Positions 8,040 through 15,564 of a stretch of 25,582 nucleotides of DNA are shown in pieces. A program made the translations under genes and the position numbers. Position 1 is the first letter of the stretch. The number at the start of each line of letters is the position of its first letter. A model generated the notes under the pieces. That model saw only the letters and a list, made by a program, of their open reading frames with translations, searched no databases and was not told where the DNA came from. Origin of the DNA: a virus; the IMG/VR virus record IMGVR_UViG_3300037138_000029, positions 1 through 25,582 of that record; one strand, given 5' to 3'.

Positions 8040-8742
8040 GCCTATCCCTTTTCGCCCAGAACGGGAAACTGACGGAGCCGCCACGCTTTCCAGGGTTATC
8101 GTTCAAAAATGCGGGAAAACAATCACAGATCACGTCCCCAATCGTTCTGTCGATTGCGGCGTCCACGGCATCCTTCCCGTCGTACTGCTCCTGCAACCGC
8201 TCTTGGAACCCGAGCCGCGTTTGTTCCTTGACGCAGGCGATAAACCATTCGGTGTCTATCCAGTTTGGCTCCCGCGGCCCACCGTCGCGCGCTGGCAGGG
8301 TCGCGTTTGTCGGGATGCGCCAGCCGGCCGCCGGGAATGGTGCTCCTGGATTGCGTTCGCTCCAGAGAGCGATCACTGTTTCACGGGAAACAGTCGGACG
8401 GTCTACCGTGTCAAAAGTGCCACGAACTTTTCCGTGCGGGCTGTCGGTGCCGTAGATCAAATCCTCCGGCGAAAGCCACTTGGTGACCACCCAGGTATCG
8501 CGAGAGCGCATTTGGCGGTCGCGGCGGTACTCCGGAGTCGGCGTTTCGATGACAACGTTTTCAGTCCCGCCGCCGATGATGGGGACCGAGACCTCGACCT
8601 TTCGGACGATGGTACGGCCCGTCTTGAATGCTGGCCAGAAAAGGGCATCGCTGTTTTTCCACGCGAAGATCGGATGGCCGTCCGGGCGGCGCCCAAGTTC
8701 AGTTCCGAGCAGGTTGTTGAAGTTGGCGATTTCTGTGTTCAT
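8035..8742 (-). CDS. Unknown late protein
   Basis: A 235-residue soluble, charged protein. The start chosen is the ATG 2 nt after the stop of the upstream exported-protein gene (MNTEIANFNNLLGTELGRRP). The same frame is open further upstream, but that stretch is out of frame with the real neighbour and looks like its shadow. There is no good ribosome-binding site, so translation is probably coupled. Visible segments include PIFAWKNSDALFWPAF, a basic patch RRDRQMRSRDTWVV and a Trp-rich core. There are no Cys knuckles, membrane segments or recognised motifs. It belongs to the group of unknowns between capsid and adaptor. Confidence 0.8.
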   Translation of the reverse strand: MNTEIANFNNLLGTELGRRPDGHPIFAWKNSDALFWPAFKTGRTIVRKVEVSVPIIGGGTENVVIETPTPEYRRDRQMRSRDTWVVTKWLSPEDLIYGTDSPHGKVRGTFDTVDRPTVSRETVIALWSERNPGAPFPAAGWRIPTNATLPARDGGPREPNWIDTEWFIACVKEQTRLGFQERLQEQYDGKDAVDAAIDRTIGDVICDCFPAFLNDNPGKRGGSVSFPFWAKRDRL

Positions 8743-8744
8743 GT

Positions 8745-9296
8745 TTAGTAACTGGCGCGGCTTGAGCACTTTAGGTTCATCGGAGGGACCGGCGATGGAG
8801 TCCCGGCCCAATACTGGTCGCTGGGAGATCCGCTCGTGTATTGCGTGATCTGAATCGCCCACACGGGATTGTTCAGCAACGGCGCATTGGTCGCCACCAT
8901 CATGCCCGCGTCAGTGTAGGTGGCATTCGCCACGCCCGCCGTGGTGATCGTGGCCGTCGATCCTGATACGCCGGTCACCTTGTAGGTGGCGTTGAGCGCG
9001 GTCGCCACGGTGGCCCCAGTGACGGTGATTTGCGCCCCGACCCACAGATAGCTGGTGGAAGTAAAGGTGATCGTCCCGACATTCGAGGAAACGACAATGT
9101 TGGTGAGGGTCCCCCCCAAGGGGAACGTCGTCACCGGCTGCACGGCCTGCGCCTGGCAGACATACTGCGGAGTCGAACTTATGTCGAACACCGAAACGTA
9201 ATTGTTTGGAGGCGGCCCGCCGACCTGATTCGTTGCCTGAGACTGGGAGAAGGCCGCCGCCGCGAAAACGAGGAGAAAACCTATGGCTTTACGCAA
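8745..9296 (-). CDS. Exported protein with signal peptide, TTG start, shuffled beta domain
   Basis: A 183-residue protein. The best start is a TTG with AGGAG 7 nt upstream, giving MRKAIGFLLVFAAAAFSQ: basic n-region, hydrophobic core and cleavage near FSQ/S. The upstream in-frame ATG at 9410 would read through a transcription terminator and is rejected. Residues 66-132 carry the beta domain shared with fibre, hub and adaptor (VGTITFTSTSYLWVGAQITV ... ATYKVTGVSGSTATI). Two Cys (46 and near the C-terminus) could form a disulfide after export. It lies directly behind the capsid terminator with its own TATAAT. An exported protein inside a virion gene block is odd, and a cell-surface or envelope role is inferred. 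Confidence 0.75.
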   Translation of the reverse strand: MRKAIGFLLVFAAAAFSQSQATNQVGGPPPNNYVSVFDISSTPQYVCQAQAVQPVTTFPLGGTLTNIVVSSNVGTITFTSTSYLWVGAQITVTGATVATALNATYKVTGVSGSTATITTAGVANATYTDAGMMVATNAPLLNNPVWAIQITQYTSGSPSDQYWAGTPSPVPPMNLKCSSRASY

Positions 9297-9314
9297 TGCG
9301 TTACTCCTGTGCGG

Positions 9315-9323
9315 ATTATAGCA
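9315..9323 (-). promoter_or_regulatory. Extended -10 promoter (TGCTATAAT)
   Basis: The minus strand reads TGCTATAAT, a perfect extended -10 element, between the capsid terminator and the ribosome-binding site (AGGAG, 9304-9308) of the exported-protein gene. The predicted start falls at or just before the ribosome-binding site. Position right after an intrinsic terminator supports a genuine new start. No -35 is visible, as expected for extended -10 promoters. Confidence 0.6.
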
Positions 9324-9332
9324 CCCGCGTTG

Positions 9333-9366
9333 AAAAAAATCGGGGTGCCCGAAGTCCAGGCACCCC
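9333..9366 (-). terminator. Intrinsic terminator after the major capsid gene
   Basis: On the minus strand GGGGTGCC, a 9-nt loop and GGCACCCC form a perfect 8-bp GC-rich stem, followed by GA and seven Ts. It lies about 48 nt after the capsid stop. This is a textbook rho-independent terminator, and it would raise capsid transcript level relative to the genes beyond it. Confidence 0.9.
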
Positions 9367-9413
9367 ATTCCCAAGAAGACAATACAGGCAAGTGGCTGAA
9401 AATAAAGCACTTA

Positions 9414-10787
9414 TCACTGCCCGGCGGGAACCGCGAGCGAATAAAATACCACACCGCACCCCGAATCGACGGAGTAGAGCTGGCGCGTATTTTGCAGGTA
9501 GAACTGGAAGCCCGCTTGCGGGTTCCCGGTGGTCGCAGAATGCCCGATGAAGATTTTCTCTCCTTCGGGGGTCTGGATGAAGTCAACCTCCGCGAGTTGG
9601 CACCAGCCGAAGTTGGAGGGGTTCAACCAGTCCACTCGGGCTTTGCCGGCGTAGCGGGACACGTGGTGCGTGACGTCGCAGAAGGGGAAGGTGTCGCCGT
9701 AGTCGTTTCCGCCCGGCGCGATGTCGATCATTTTGTCGGCCTTGCCGCGGAGCCAGTTACTAATCGTGATTCCCTGCAAGTACGCCGAAACTCGTTGCGC
9801 GGTGTGGCAGACGCCGATGACGTCGGTATAGGCTTCCTCGTCGCGGCGCTGAATCAGTTGGCTTTTTCCGGCATATCCCAGCGAAGGGGTATAGAACCCG
9901 TTCTGCCCGTTGACGGAAGGCGTGACCAGTTCATAAGCGGTCGCATAGGACAGGCCGCCCAGCGAACCGGAGCTGGTGGTCGAATTGAAGGTGTAGATTC
10001 CGTTGCGCCACGAACCGGCGGCGGCGGTGTAGGCACCGGCGGCGGCGCCGAGCCCCATGTTCGGGAACATGATCTGGTCGGTGTTGACGGGGGTGTAGGT
10101 GCTGACTCCCTTCAACGTGATGGTGTTGCTGGCGTAGTTGATCGAGGCAACGCGGGCGCCGGCGAACTGCAACACGTTGGCCGTGCTGTAGATGTCCACC
10201 AGCATGTTCTGGCCGCGGATGCGATTGGTTGCGAAGGTGGCTTCCAGGTTGTACGTCACTTGGCCGCTGGAGATCACGGGAGATCCGGTCCCGTTGGCCT
10301 GCGCCAGCGTGCCGGTGGAATCGTTGAAAAGGCCGATCTCGTTGTAGATGGCCATTTCCGAAATGCCCTTTCCCAGCGAGAACTGCAAGGCGTTGACAAT
10401 GGCCTGTTTCCTGTCCTTCGTGGCCATGATCGCACGCATGGGCAAATTGAACCCAAGGTTGTTTTCAAAGGTTCCAAAGGCCATGAAAGCCGTGCCCATC
10501 ATCGAGCCGGTGCCAAGGTCGCCGCCGTCGAGGCTGAAGGCTTGGTAGTCGCCCCCGATATACAGGAGGGCGGGAACGCGCCAGGCGAGCACGGGGCCGC
10601 CGACGCTGTAGGTTGGGGAGCCGCCGGTTGCCCCGTCACTGAAAGCCGACACGTTGTGTTTTTCGGCCTGCTTGTTGAACAGATTTGCGAAGTTTGATTG
10701 CTTTTGCGCGAGCAGGTAACCCAGTTTTTGGTTTACCTGCTCCAGCATTACCGAGGTGACATTTGCCGTTTGAGCGGTGATGCCCAT
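9414..10787 (-). CDS. Major capsid protein (HK97-fold type, probable)
   Basis: A 457-residue protein that forms the head shell. It lies immediately after portal and scaffold genes, has a strong ribosome-binding site (AAAGGAG) and its own terminator, as expected of the most abundant late product. The N-terminal segment is helical and Gln/Asn-rich (EQVNQKLGYLLAQKQSNFANLFNKQ). A long spine-helix-like region follows (~120-150: RAIMATKDRKQAIVNALQFS). An Ala/Gly-rich insertion spans ~240-300. The C-terminal half is beta-rich with GEKIFIGHSATTG. Size and position match coat proteins, but HK97 fold assignment needs a structural comparison. The 78-bp leader contains a hairpin that pairs with the ribosome-binding site. 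Confidence 0.8.
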   Translation of the reverse strand: MGITAQTANVTSVMLEQVNQKLGYLLAQKQSNFANLFNKQAEKHNVSAFSDGATGGSPTYSVGGPVLAWRVPALLYIGGDYQAFSLDGGDLGTGSMMGTAFMAFGTFENNLGFNLPMRAIMATKDRKQAIVNALQFSLGKGISEMAIYNEIGLFNDSTGTLAQANGTGSPVISSGQVTYNLEATFATNRIRGQNMLVDIYSTANVLQFAGARVASINYASNTITLKGVSTYTPVNTDQIMFPNMGLGAAAGAYTAAAGSWRNGIYTFNSTTSSGSLGGLSYATAYELVTPSVNGQNGFYTPSLGYAGKSQLIQRRDEEAYTDVIGVCHTAQRVSAYLQGITISNWLRGKADKMIDIAPGGNDYGDTFPFCDVTHHVSRYAGKARVDWLNPSNFGWCQLAEVDFIQTPEGEKIFIGHSATTGNPQAGFQFYLQNTRQLYSVDSGCGVVFYSLAVPAGQ

Positions 10788-10791
10788 TTGA

Positions 10792-10819
10792 GACTCCTTT
10801 GGGGTGGCCCGGTGGAGTC
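10792..10819 (-). promoter_or_regulatory. Hairpin covering the capsid ribosome-binding site
   Basis: On the minus strand GACTCC (upstream) can pair with GGAGTC, which contains the GGAG of the capsid ribosome-binding site, across a 16-nt loop. The 6-bp stem could reduce or time capsid translation. This is weak evidence, from complementarity alone. Confidence 0.35.
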
Positions 10820-10864
10820 CGGCGCGGGTGGCTGCGTTTTTAGGTTAAGCCGTGCGTCGAGCTT

Positions 10865-12202
10865 CTACCGGAATATCGCCTTGAATTGGCGGTCCCACTC
10901 GTCGGAGGAGATCCGCTGGGGTTGTCCATTTTTCCCCACTGGAGCCTGGGGCGATGCGGAGGGGCGGTCGGTGCCGCGCTGTTGCGGGGCTGCCTGACGG
11001 CCGCTCGGCTTGCCGGGGGTCTGTGAGGTGGCATTGACGTACTTCGCGGCGATTGACGGAAGTACGCGGTTTGCCCTGGACAAAAAATCTGCATGATACG
11101 CTTGAACACGCGGTTGCAAACTTCTGCCATCACGCGAACCTGAGTGCCAAGCCGTACCGTAGTCCTGCATGATGGCGTCAGACTGCTGCTTATGCTCAGT
11201 CCACCATTCGCTCTGTCGGAGGGTGGCCCCGACTTCATCATGAATGCTTTTTTTGATGGACCTATACGCGATATCGCTGTATTTCGCCTTGATGGGTGCC
11301 AGGATTTTATCCAGAGCCGCATCAATCTTCTGAAATTTCGGGCCGTCCAGAGAAGAGGTTTGGAAACCTTCCGAATCTCTCTGCAACGCAATGCTTTGGC
11401 GGTTATCGAAGTCAGCTCGCTCTTGCTCCCACGCGGTACGCGCTTGCGCTTGAGGGTCGGCCTGCGGCAATTCCTTCTGGTAGTGCCCCGTCAGACCCCA
11501 CTCGACCGCCTGCGCGTCTTCCAGGTGCGTTGGATTTTGAGTCTGGGCGGCCTTGGCGTAGAGGGATTCGACCAGCGATTTCCCGGTGGACTGAATGAAG
11601 TTTTGGTAGGCCGTCGGGTTGGTCTGCCGCAAAACTCCCGGTGCCATGGTCAGCATTTTCTCGAAACTGCGGGAGAATGTCGCCCGCGACTGCGGGTCCT
11701 GGTGACTCGCTCCGCTCCAAAAGTCCAGCACGCTCTTGACGGCCCGATCGCTTCCAAAAGTCCAATCGTTGTACATCGTGCGGTGGTCAAAGGCCTGTTG
11801 GCTGGCGGATTGCGCTTCGGCCGGCGTGGCGAATATCTGGCTGACTTGCTGGCTGTACTGCAATGCGCCTTGGACTCGCGGCAGTTCGGCCTTGGGCACC
11901 TGATAGAAATTGCCGTCTGGCGATAGTTGCCACGGGGACTGGTTGGCATCGGCCCTTGGCTGGGAGTCTCCCTGCGGAGCTGTGTCCTGGGTCTGCGGTG
12001 CGGTCGGCGCATCGCCGCCGGGGATTTCCTGGGAGCCTTCGGAAGGCAGCGAAGAATCGCCGCCAGCTTCGCCACCAGGAGTCTCATCGGCAGATGCCGA
12101 ATCGTAAGCGTCCCCCAAGAGCGAACCGAGGTCGAGGTCACCGGTGCCGCCGGGGGGTGCCCCCCCCCCAGCGTCTCCTAATCCTAGTGAAATTGCTGCC
12201 AT
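10865..12202 (-). CDS. Probable scaffolding protein
   Basis: A 445-residue protein directly upstream of the capsid gene. The N-terminal ~110 residues are Gly/Asp/Glu/Ser/Pro-rich and disordered. Residues ~115-390 are strongly helical, polar and coiled (AFDHRTMYNDWTFGSDRAVK, DKILAPIKAKYSDIAYRSIK). The C-terminus is Gln/Pro-rich and ends with a short basic-aromatic helix (DEWDRQFKAIF), typical of the coat-binding end of scaffolds. No protease motif is apparent. The ATG has no ribosome-binding site. Instead a CRISPR-repeat-like hairpin ends 7 nt upstream, so initiation is unusual. Function is assigned from gene order and protein character. Confidence 0.75.
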   Translation of the reverse strand: MAAISLGLGDAGGGAPPGGTGDLDLGSLLGDAYDSASADETPGGEAGGDSSLPSEGSQEIPGGDAPTAPQTQDTAPQGDSQPRADANQSPWQLSPDGNFYQVPKAELPRVQGALQYSQQVSQIFATPAEAQSASQQAFDHRTMYNDWTFGSDRAVKSVLDFWSGASHQDPQSRATFSRSFEKMLTMAPGVLRQTNPTAYQNFIQSTGKSLVESLYAKAAQTQNPTHLEDAQAVEWGLTGHYQKELPQADPQAQARTAWEQERADFDNRQSIALQRDSEGFQTSSLDGPKFQKIDAALDKILAPIKAKYSDIAYRSIKKSIHDEVGATLRQSEWWTEHKQQSDAIMQDYGTAWHSGSRDGRSLQPRVQAYHADFLSRANRVLPSIAAKYVNATSQTPGKPSGRQAAPQQRGTDRPSASPQAPVGKNGQPQRISSDEWDRQFKAIFR

Positions 12203-12209
12203 ATCTGTG

Positions 12210-12243
12210 GTTTCAATCCACGCGCCCCTCTACGAGGCGCGAA
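12210..12243 (-). CRISPR. Solitary type I-C-like CRISPR repeat (single repeat unit)
   Basis: The minus strand reads TT, CGCGCCTC, loop GTAGA, GGGGCGCG, then TGGATTGAAAC. The stem is 8 bp with one T-G wobble. The final 11 nt are the exact type I-C 5' handle (TGGATTGAAAC), directly after the stem base where Cas5 cuts pre-crRNA. The total is 34 nt, against the usual 32, with TT in place of the usual leading GT. No second copy, array or cas gene is in the window. It lies in the 117-bp gap before the scaffold gene, in sense with late transcription. It is therefore a single repeat unit, not an array. Confidence 0.75.
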
Positions 12244-12319
12244 ATTCCAAATACTGTGGAAAGGGTAACGCTTTACGCGGAGGATTGCAAGTTGTGCGTC
12301 TCGCAATGCGGTATAGGCG

Positions 12320-12640
12320 TCATTCCTCGACCGTCCTTTTTGCCACGAATTCATCGAATTCCTGCCGCGCGCCGCCGAGAGAGGAGTTGAAATAGCGCTT
12401 GCCTTTTGCCGCGGCCATGGCCCAAGCGGCATACCGAAAGTTCGTCCGCGCGCCGGTATAGTTCTCACCCGTCGCGCGCTGGCAGGCCCCGCCGCCGATA
12501 TCGACCTCGGATTCATCGAAATGGTCGCGATGTGCCAGCGACGGCAGCGGAGCGCCGATCTTTTGCGATGCGGTCGCGCCGCGCAACGCCGGGTGAATGG
12601 CGAGCGCGGTAAGGATCTTGGCGATAAATTCTTTCAGCAT
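12320..12640 (-). CDS. Small unknown protein between portal and scaffold
   Basis: A 106-residue protein starting 3 nt after the portal stop. It has no clear ribosome-binding site, so it is probably translated by coupling. The N-terminus is an amphipathic to hydrophobic helix (MLKEFIAKILTALAIHPALRG). A His/Asp/Glu-rich centre (HRDHFDESEVDIGGG) and an aromatic, basic helix (RYAAWAMAAAKGKRYFNSSL) follow. No family is recognised. It neighbours the solitary CRISPR repeat, so it is one of the small proteins worth testing for an anti-CRISPR link, but nothing in its sequence shows that. Confidence 0.75.
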   Translation of the reverse strand: MLKEFIAKILTALAIHPALRGATASQKIGAPLPSLAHRDHFDESEVDIGGGACQRATGENYTGARTNFRYAAWAMAAAKGKRYFNSSLGGARQEFDEFVAKRTVEE

Positions 12641-12643
12641 GAC

Positions 12644-15049
12644 TTATTGTACTGGCGGCGGTGGCATCTTGGGCGGCATCCCGCCGGGCGGCACCGGCAC
12701 TGGGACCGGCATTGGCTTCGGTTGCGGCGGCTGGATCACGGCCTGCACTCCGGGCGGCTCGATTCCGGCGTTCTCCAGCGCCTCGGTAACCGCCGGAGAT
12801 CCGAGATCCGATCCTTTGAGAGCAACCGACACACTGGCCTTGATCGGCGGCTTCGGCGGCGGCGCTTGAGCCTTTTTCTGGCACGCCTGCCCGTACAGTT
12901 GCAGGTTCTCGTAGCCGTTCGGGTTGCCCTGCTCCAGCTCGAAATTATTAACCAGATACTGCTGAACCAATTTCGCGCAGAAATCGAAATCGTCTTCCCA
13001 CTCCGGCTGGACGGAAGGCTGTTTCGGCCCCGGCGATCCATCCGGGTTCGCTGGACCCGGTTGCGCTTCCTTGGACGCCAAGCGCCCGATCACATCCATG
13101 CACTTATCGCGCTGGTCGAGGTGGGGGATGTGCATGCCCGGCATGTCCAGCAATTCCTTGATCTCGGGGATATTGAGCGGATCGTCAAACCCAAAAGCCT
13201 TCAGGATTTCGGGAGATTTATCCATCATCCACATTGCGAGATCGCGCCGCTGGCCCCACGTCATCGGCACGGCTTCATCGGCCTCGAAGTGATAGTGCCC
13301 CTCTTTTAGGTCTTGGATCGCCAGAGTGACCGTATCGAATTTCCCGTATTTATTGGCCGTTTGGCTGGTGAATGCCAGGACACCATCCTCATGTTCGGCC
13401 AATAGCTTGCACCCTTTTTCGTAGGTGCCTTCCCAGCATCTTCCAATCATAACCCAAGTGATGGAGAGTTGCCGGATGGCTGCGTTCGTTTTCAGTTCGC
13501 TCTGCCGGGCCGTAGGATCGTCGGTAGCGCCGCCCCAAATAACTGGAGTCAAGCCGGTACGGTCCTGAGCCTTTTGTTCCAATTGCGAGAACCACGGAGC
13601 GATCTGTTCGGAAAAGGTCAAAGGCGGCAGCCGGTAAATCAAATCTGCTAAAGTTCCCCCAGGGGGCCGAACGGCTGGGATCAAATCGCCTGGATTGTCG
13701 CGGCGCCGCGCCCAGGCGTCCATATCCACGCGAGTGGGGTCCGCAATGCCGGGTTCATTCGAGCGCGCGATGTTTTGCTGGCACTGATTCAGGATGTCAT
13801 TTGACAGATCCTGGAATTGAATCCAATCCTCGCCCAGCGGCTCGCACATGATCCGGCTGGTGGGCTCCGGCTGGCATTCTTGCCAGTGGTCGTAGATTAC
13901 CCGATTCTCCAGGTCGATTACGTGACCCTTTATTGCCGTGATCCGAAGGCCGTCCGGGAAGTTCTCTTTCAGGAGTTGCCGGTCAGCCTTCTCTGCCACC
14001 ATTTCATACATGGCTGGAGACCAATCTTCCTCGATAATCGACCAGCGATTTTCGCGCTTCGGACGAACCACGCCGATTGGCGATGCCATTGAGGAACGGA
14101 TACTCTCGCCGTACAGAAGCGATACGGATTGTTCTTCAAAGGCGCTGTCTCCATCCTTGATCGCTTGGCGCAGGGCATCCCCAAATCGCTGCAAAAGTCT
14201 TGCCTTGTGCTCTTCCCGTTCTCTCCGAATCCAAAGACATCCCGAAGCTCCCTTGCGTCCGTCCGTATCGAGCGGAACGCTTACCTCGCTTGCGTCCGTC
14301 AAATCAATTTCGATGCCGCCCTTCGGGATGCGTGTTGGCGGGAGATCCTGCGGGACATCGGCTTGCGCCGGGTCCTGATATGACGCTTGGGACATATCCC
14401 CGGTACAGCTTGGGCATGACTCTGGGCGCGCATCTCCAGAGGCCATCTCTCCGCAGTCTGGGCACTGGAACCCGCCACCGAGTTGCACTGATTCCGTGCC
14501 AGTTTGCGGGATGTCCTTCCAGCCGTATTTTGTGGAGTCCTCCACCCATTCGATCGTCAGAAAACTCGTGCCGAAATTGAACAGGCTGTATACGAGCCAT
14601 AGATTCAAAACCTGAAGTTCGCATTGCTGCCGCATGTACATGGCGGCATTGTTGGCGGCCCGTGCTCCGGCGATATCCTTTTCGTCGGACGGGTCGTTGG
14701 GAACGGCTACGGCGTTCGGGATGCGTGTCCCCAGGACTGCCATCGTTTTTCGGCAATAACCGCGGTAGTCGTTTTGGGTGTAGTCGTAGGAACCGCCGTT
14801 TCCACCGCCGGGGAAAATCGAGCCGTCTATTCCGGTGGCGTCCACCAGGCCACCGTAAAGCGCCGGCGCGAAATTCTGCAAATCCCGATAGTACAGGCTC
14901 GCTTTGTGGATCTTCCGCAGAATCCATACGCGGTCGATGTCGGATTCGTCCGCCATCTCGCTTGACATCACGCGGGCGATGGGTTTGGCTAGCTGGGCGA
15001 TCAACTGCTCTTTCGTCGGGGTCGGCGCGGCGTCTCCCAGGACTTCCAT
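12644..15049 (-). CDS. Portal protein with zinc-ribbon insertion
   Basis: An 801-residue portal, the size of P22-type portals (about 725) plus a tail. It forms the DNA-entry ring. Features include an N-terminal helical region, DRVWILRKIHKASLYYRDLQ, a Gly-rich segment ~80-90, a long helical core with WFSQLEQKAQDRTG (~480-500), and a C-terminal barrel-like helix region. A zinc ribbon (C196-PD-C199, C212-PS-C215) is inserted at ~194-218, which is unusual for portals. The last ~80 residues are Pro-rich (PKPMPVPVPVPPGG). Its ATG shares one base with the TAA of the preceding coiled-coil gene (TAATG). The assignment rests on size, order next to scaffold and capsid, and portal-like composition. Confidence 0.85.
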   Translation of the reverse strand: MEVLGDAAPTPTKEQLIAQLAKPIARVMSSEMADESDIDRVWILRKIHKASLYYRDLQNFAPALYGGLVDATGIDGSIFPGGGNGGSYDYTQNDYRGYCRKTMAVLGTRIPNAVAVPNDPSDEKDIAGARAANNAAMYMRQQCELQVLNLWLVYSLFNFGTSFLTIEWVEDSTKYGWKDIPQTGTESVQLGGGFQCPDCGEMASGDARPESCPSCTGDMSQASYQDPAQADVPQDLPPTRIPKGGIEIDLTDASEVSVPLDTDGRKGASGCLWIRREREEHKARLLQRFGDALRQAIKDGDSAFEEQSVSLLYGESIRSSMASPIGVVRPKRENRWSIIEEDWSPAMYEMVAEKADRQLLKENFPDGLRITAIKGHVIDLENRVIYDHWQECQPEPTSRIMCEPLGEDWIQFQDLSNDILNQCQQNIARSNEPGIADPTRVDMDAWARRRDNPGDLIPAVRPPGGTLADLIYRLPPLTFSEQIAPWFSQLEQKAQDRTGLTPVIWGGATDDPTARQSELKTNAAIRQLSITWVMIGRCWEGTYEKGCKLLAEHEDGVLAFTSQTANKYGKFDTVTLAIQDLKEGHYHFEADEAVPMTWGQRRDLAMWMMDKSPEILKAFGFDDPLNIPEIKELLDMPGMHIPHLDQRDKCMDVIGRLASKEAQPGPANPDGSPGPKQPSVQPEWEDDFDFCAKLVQQYLVNNFELEQGNPNGYENLQLYGQACQKKAQAPPPKPPIKASVSVALKGSDLGSPAVTEALENAGIEPPGVQAVIQPPQPKPMPVPVPVPPGGMPPKMPPPPVQ

Positions 15050-15564
15050 TATGCGACCTCGGGTGTCATCGGCTCATTCATAGAAACGCCGCTGGGTGCC
15101 GTAGGCGCCGGGGGTTTTGCGGAGCGCTTGAATGCCGGGTGCAGTTGCGTCAGGAGAGCCATGTCCATGTCGGCGCTCATTTTTCGGAGATTCTGCATTG
15201 AGCGTACCGCTCCGGCGGCAGTATCCTCGGAGCGCCTGAACTGCGCCATGTCCGGCGGCTTCTCTTCGGCGCGCGGTTCCATCAGTTTCAGGTTGAGTGC
15301 GTCGAGGCTTCTCAGTCGCTCTGACATCAGCGCCTTGAATTGGTCGCGCGAGTCGGACAACTCCAGTACGAGCCGTTCCACTTCCGCGCGCCGCTCGCCG
15401 GATATCGCTTCGGCTGAGATTCGGCGGGTTAACTCGATTTCATATCGACGCTCGCAGTCGTTCATGGCCGCTTCCATGGAGCGCTCGTGCGAGATTTTCT
15501 CCTGGAGCGCGCGTTCGAGAGCTGCGATCCTATCGGTTTGTCGAAGAATTGTCCACAGGCTCAT
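15049..15564 (-). CDS. Coiled-coil late protein
   Basis: A 171-residue protein. Residues ~8-105 form an almost continuous charged coiled coil (TDRIAALERALQEKISHERS, AEVERLVLELSDSRDQFKAL). A Met-rich helix follows (MQNLRKMSADMDMALLTQL) and then a Pro-rich tail. Its ATG overlaps the preceding stop (ATGA), and its stop overlaps the portal start (TAATG). Synthesis is therefore tied to the portal and the Cys4 protein, and an assembly or portal-associated role is likely. No family is recognised. Confidence 0.8.
   Translation of the reverse strand: MSLWTILRQTDRIAALERALQEKISHERSMEAAMNDCERRYEIELTRRISAEAISGERRAEVERLVLELSDSRDQFKALMSERLRSLDALNLKLMEPRAEEKPPDMAQFRRSEDTAAGAVRSMQNLRKMSADMDMALLTQLHPAFKRSAKPPAPTAPSGVSMNEPMTPEVA

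Noticed and set aside
9294-9410. ATG at 9410 as start of the exported protein
   Set aside because: It would translate through the terminator hairpin and bury the signal peptide. The TTG at 9296 with a good ribosome-binding site is better.
9030-10697. 555-codon plus-strand open frame antisense to the capsid gene
   Set aside because: Low-quality composition, spans the capsid terminator and is the mirror of the capsid codon pattern.
12210-12243. A CRISPR array
   Set aside because: Only one repeat-like unit is present. I looked for a second GTGGATTGAAAC-type site around it and elsewhere and found none, and no cas gene is in the window.
15049-15564. Coiled-coil protein as a tape-measure protein
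   Set aside because: At 171 residues it is far too short and lies before the portal. No tape measure is visible, which fits a podovirus-like particle.
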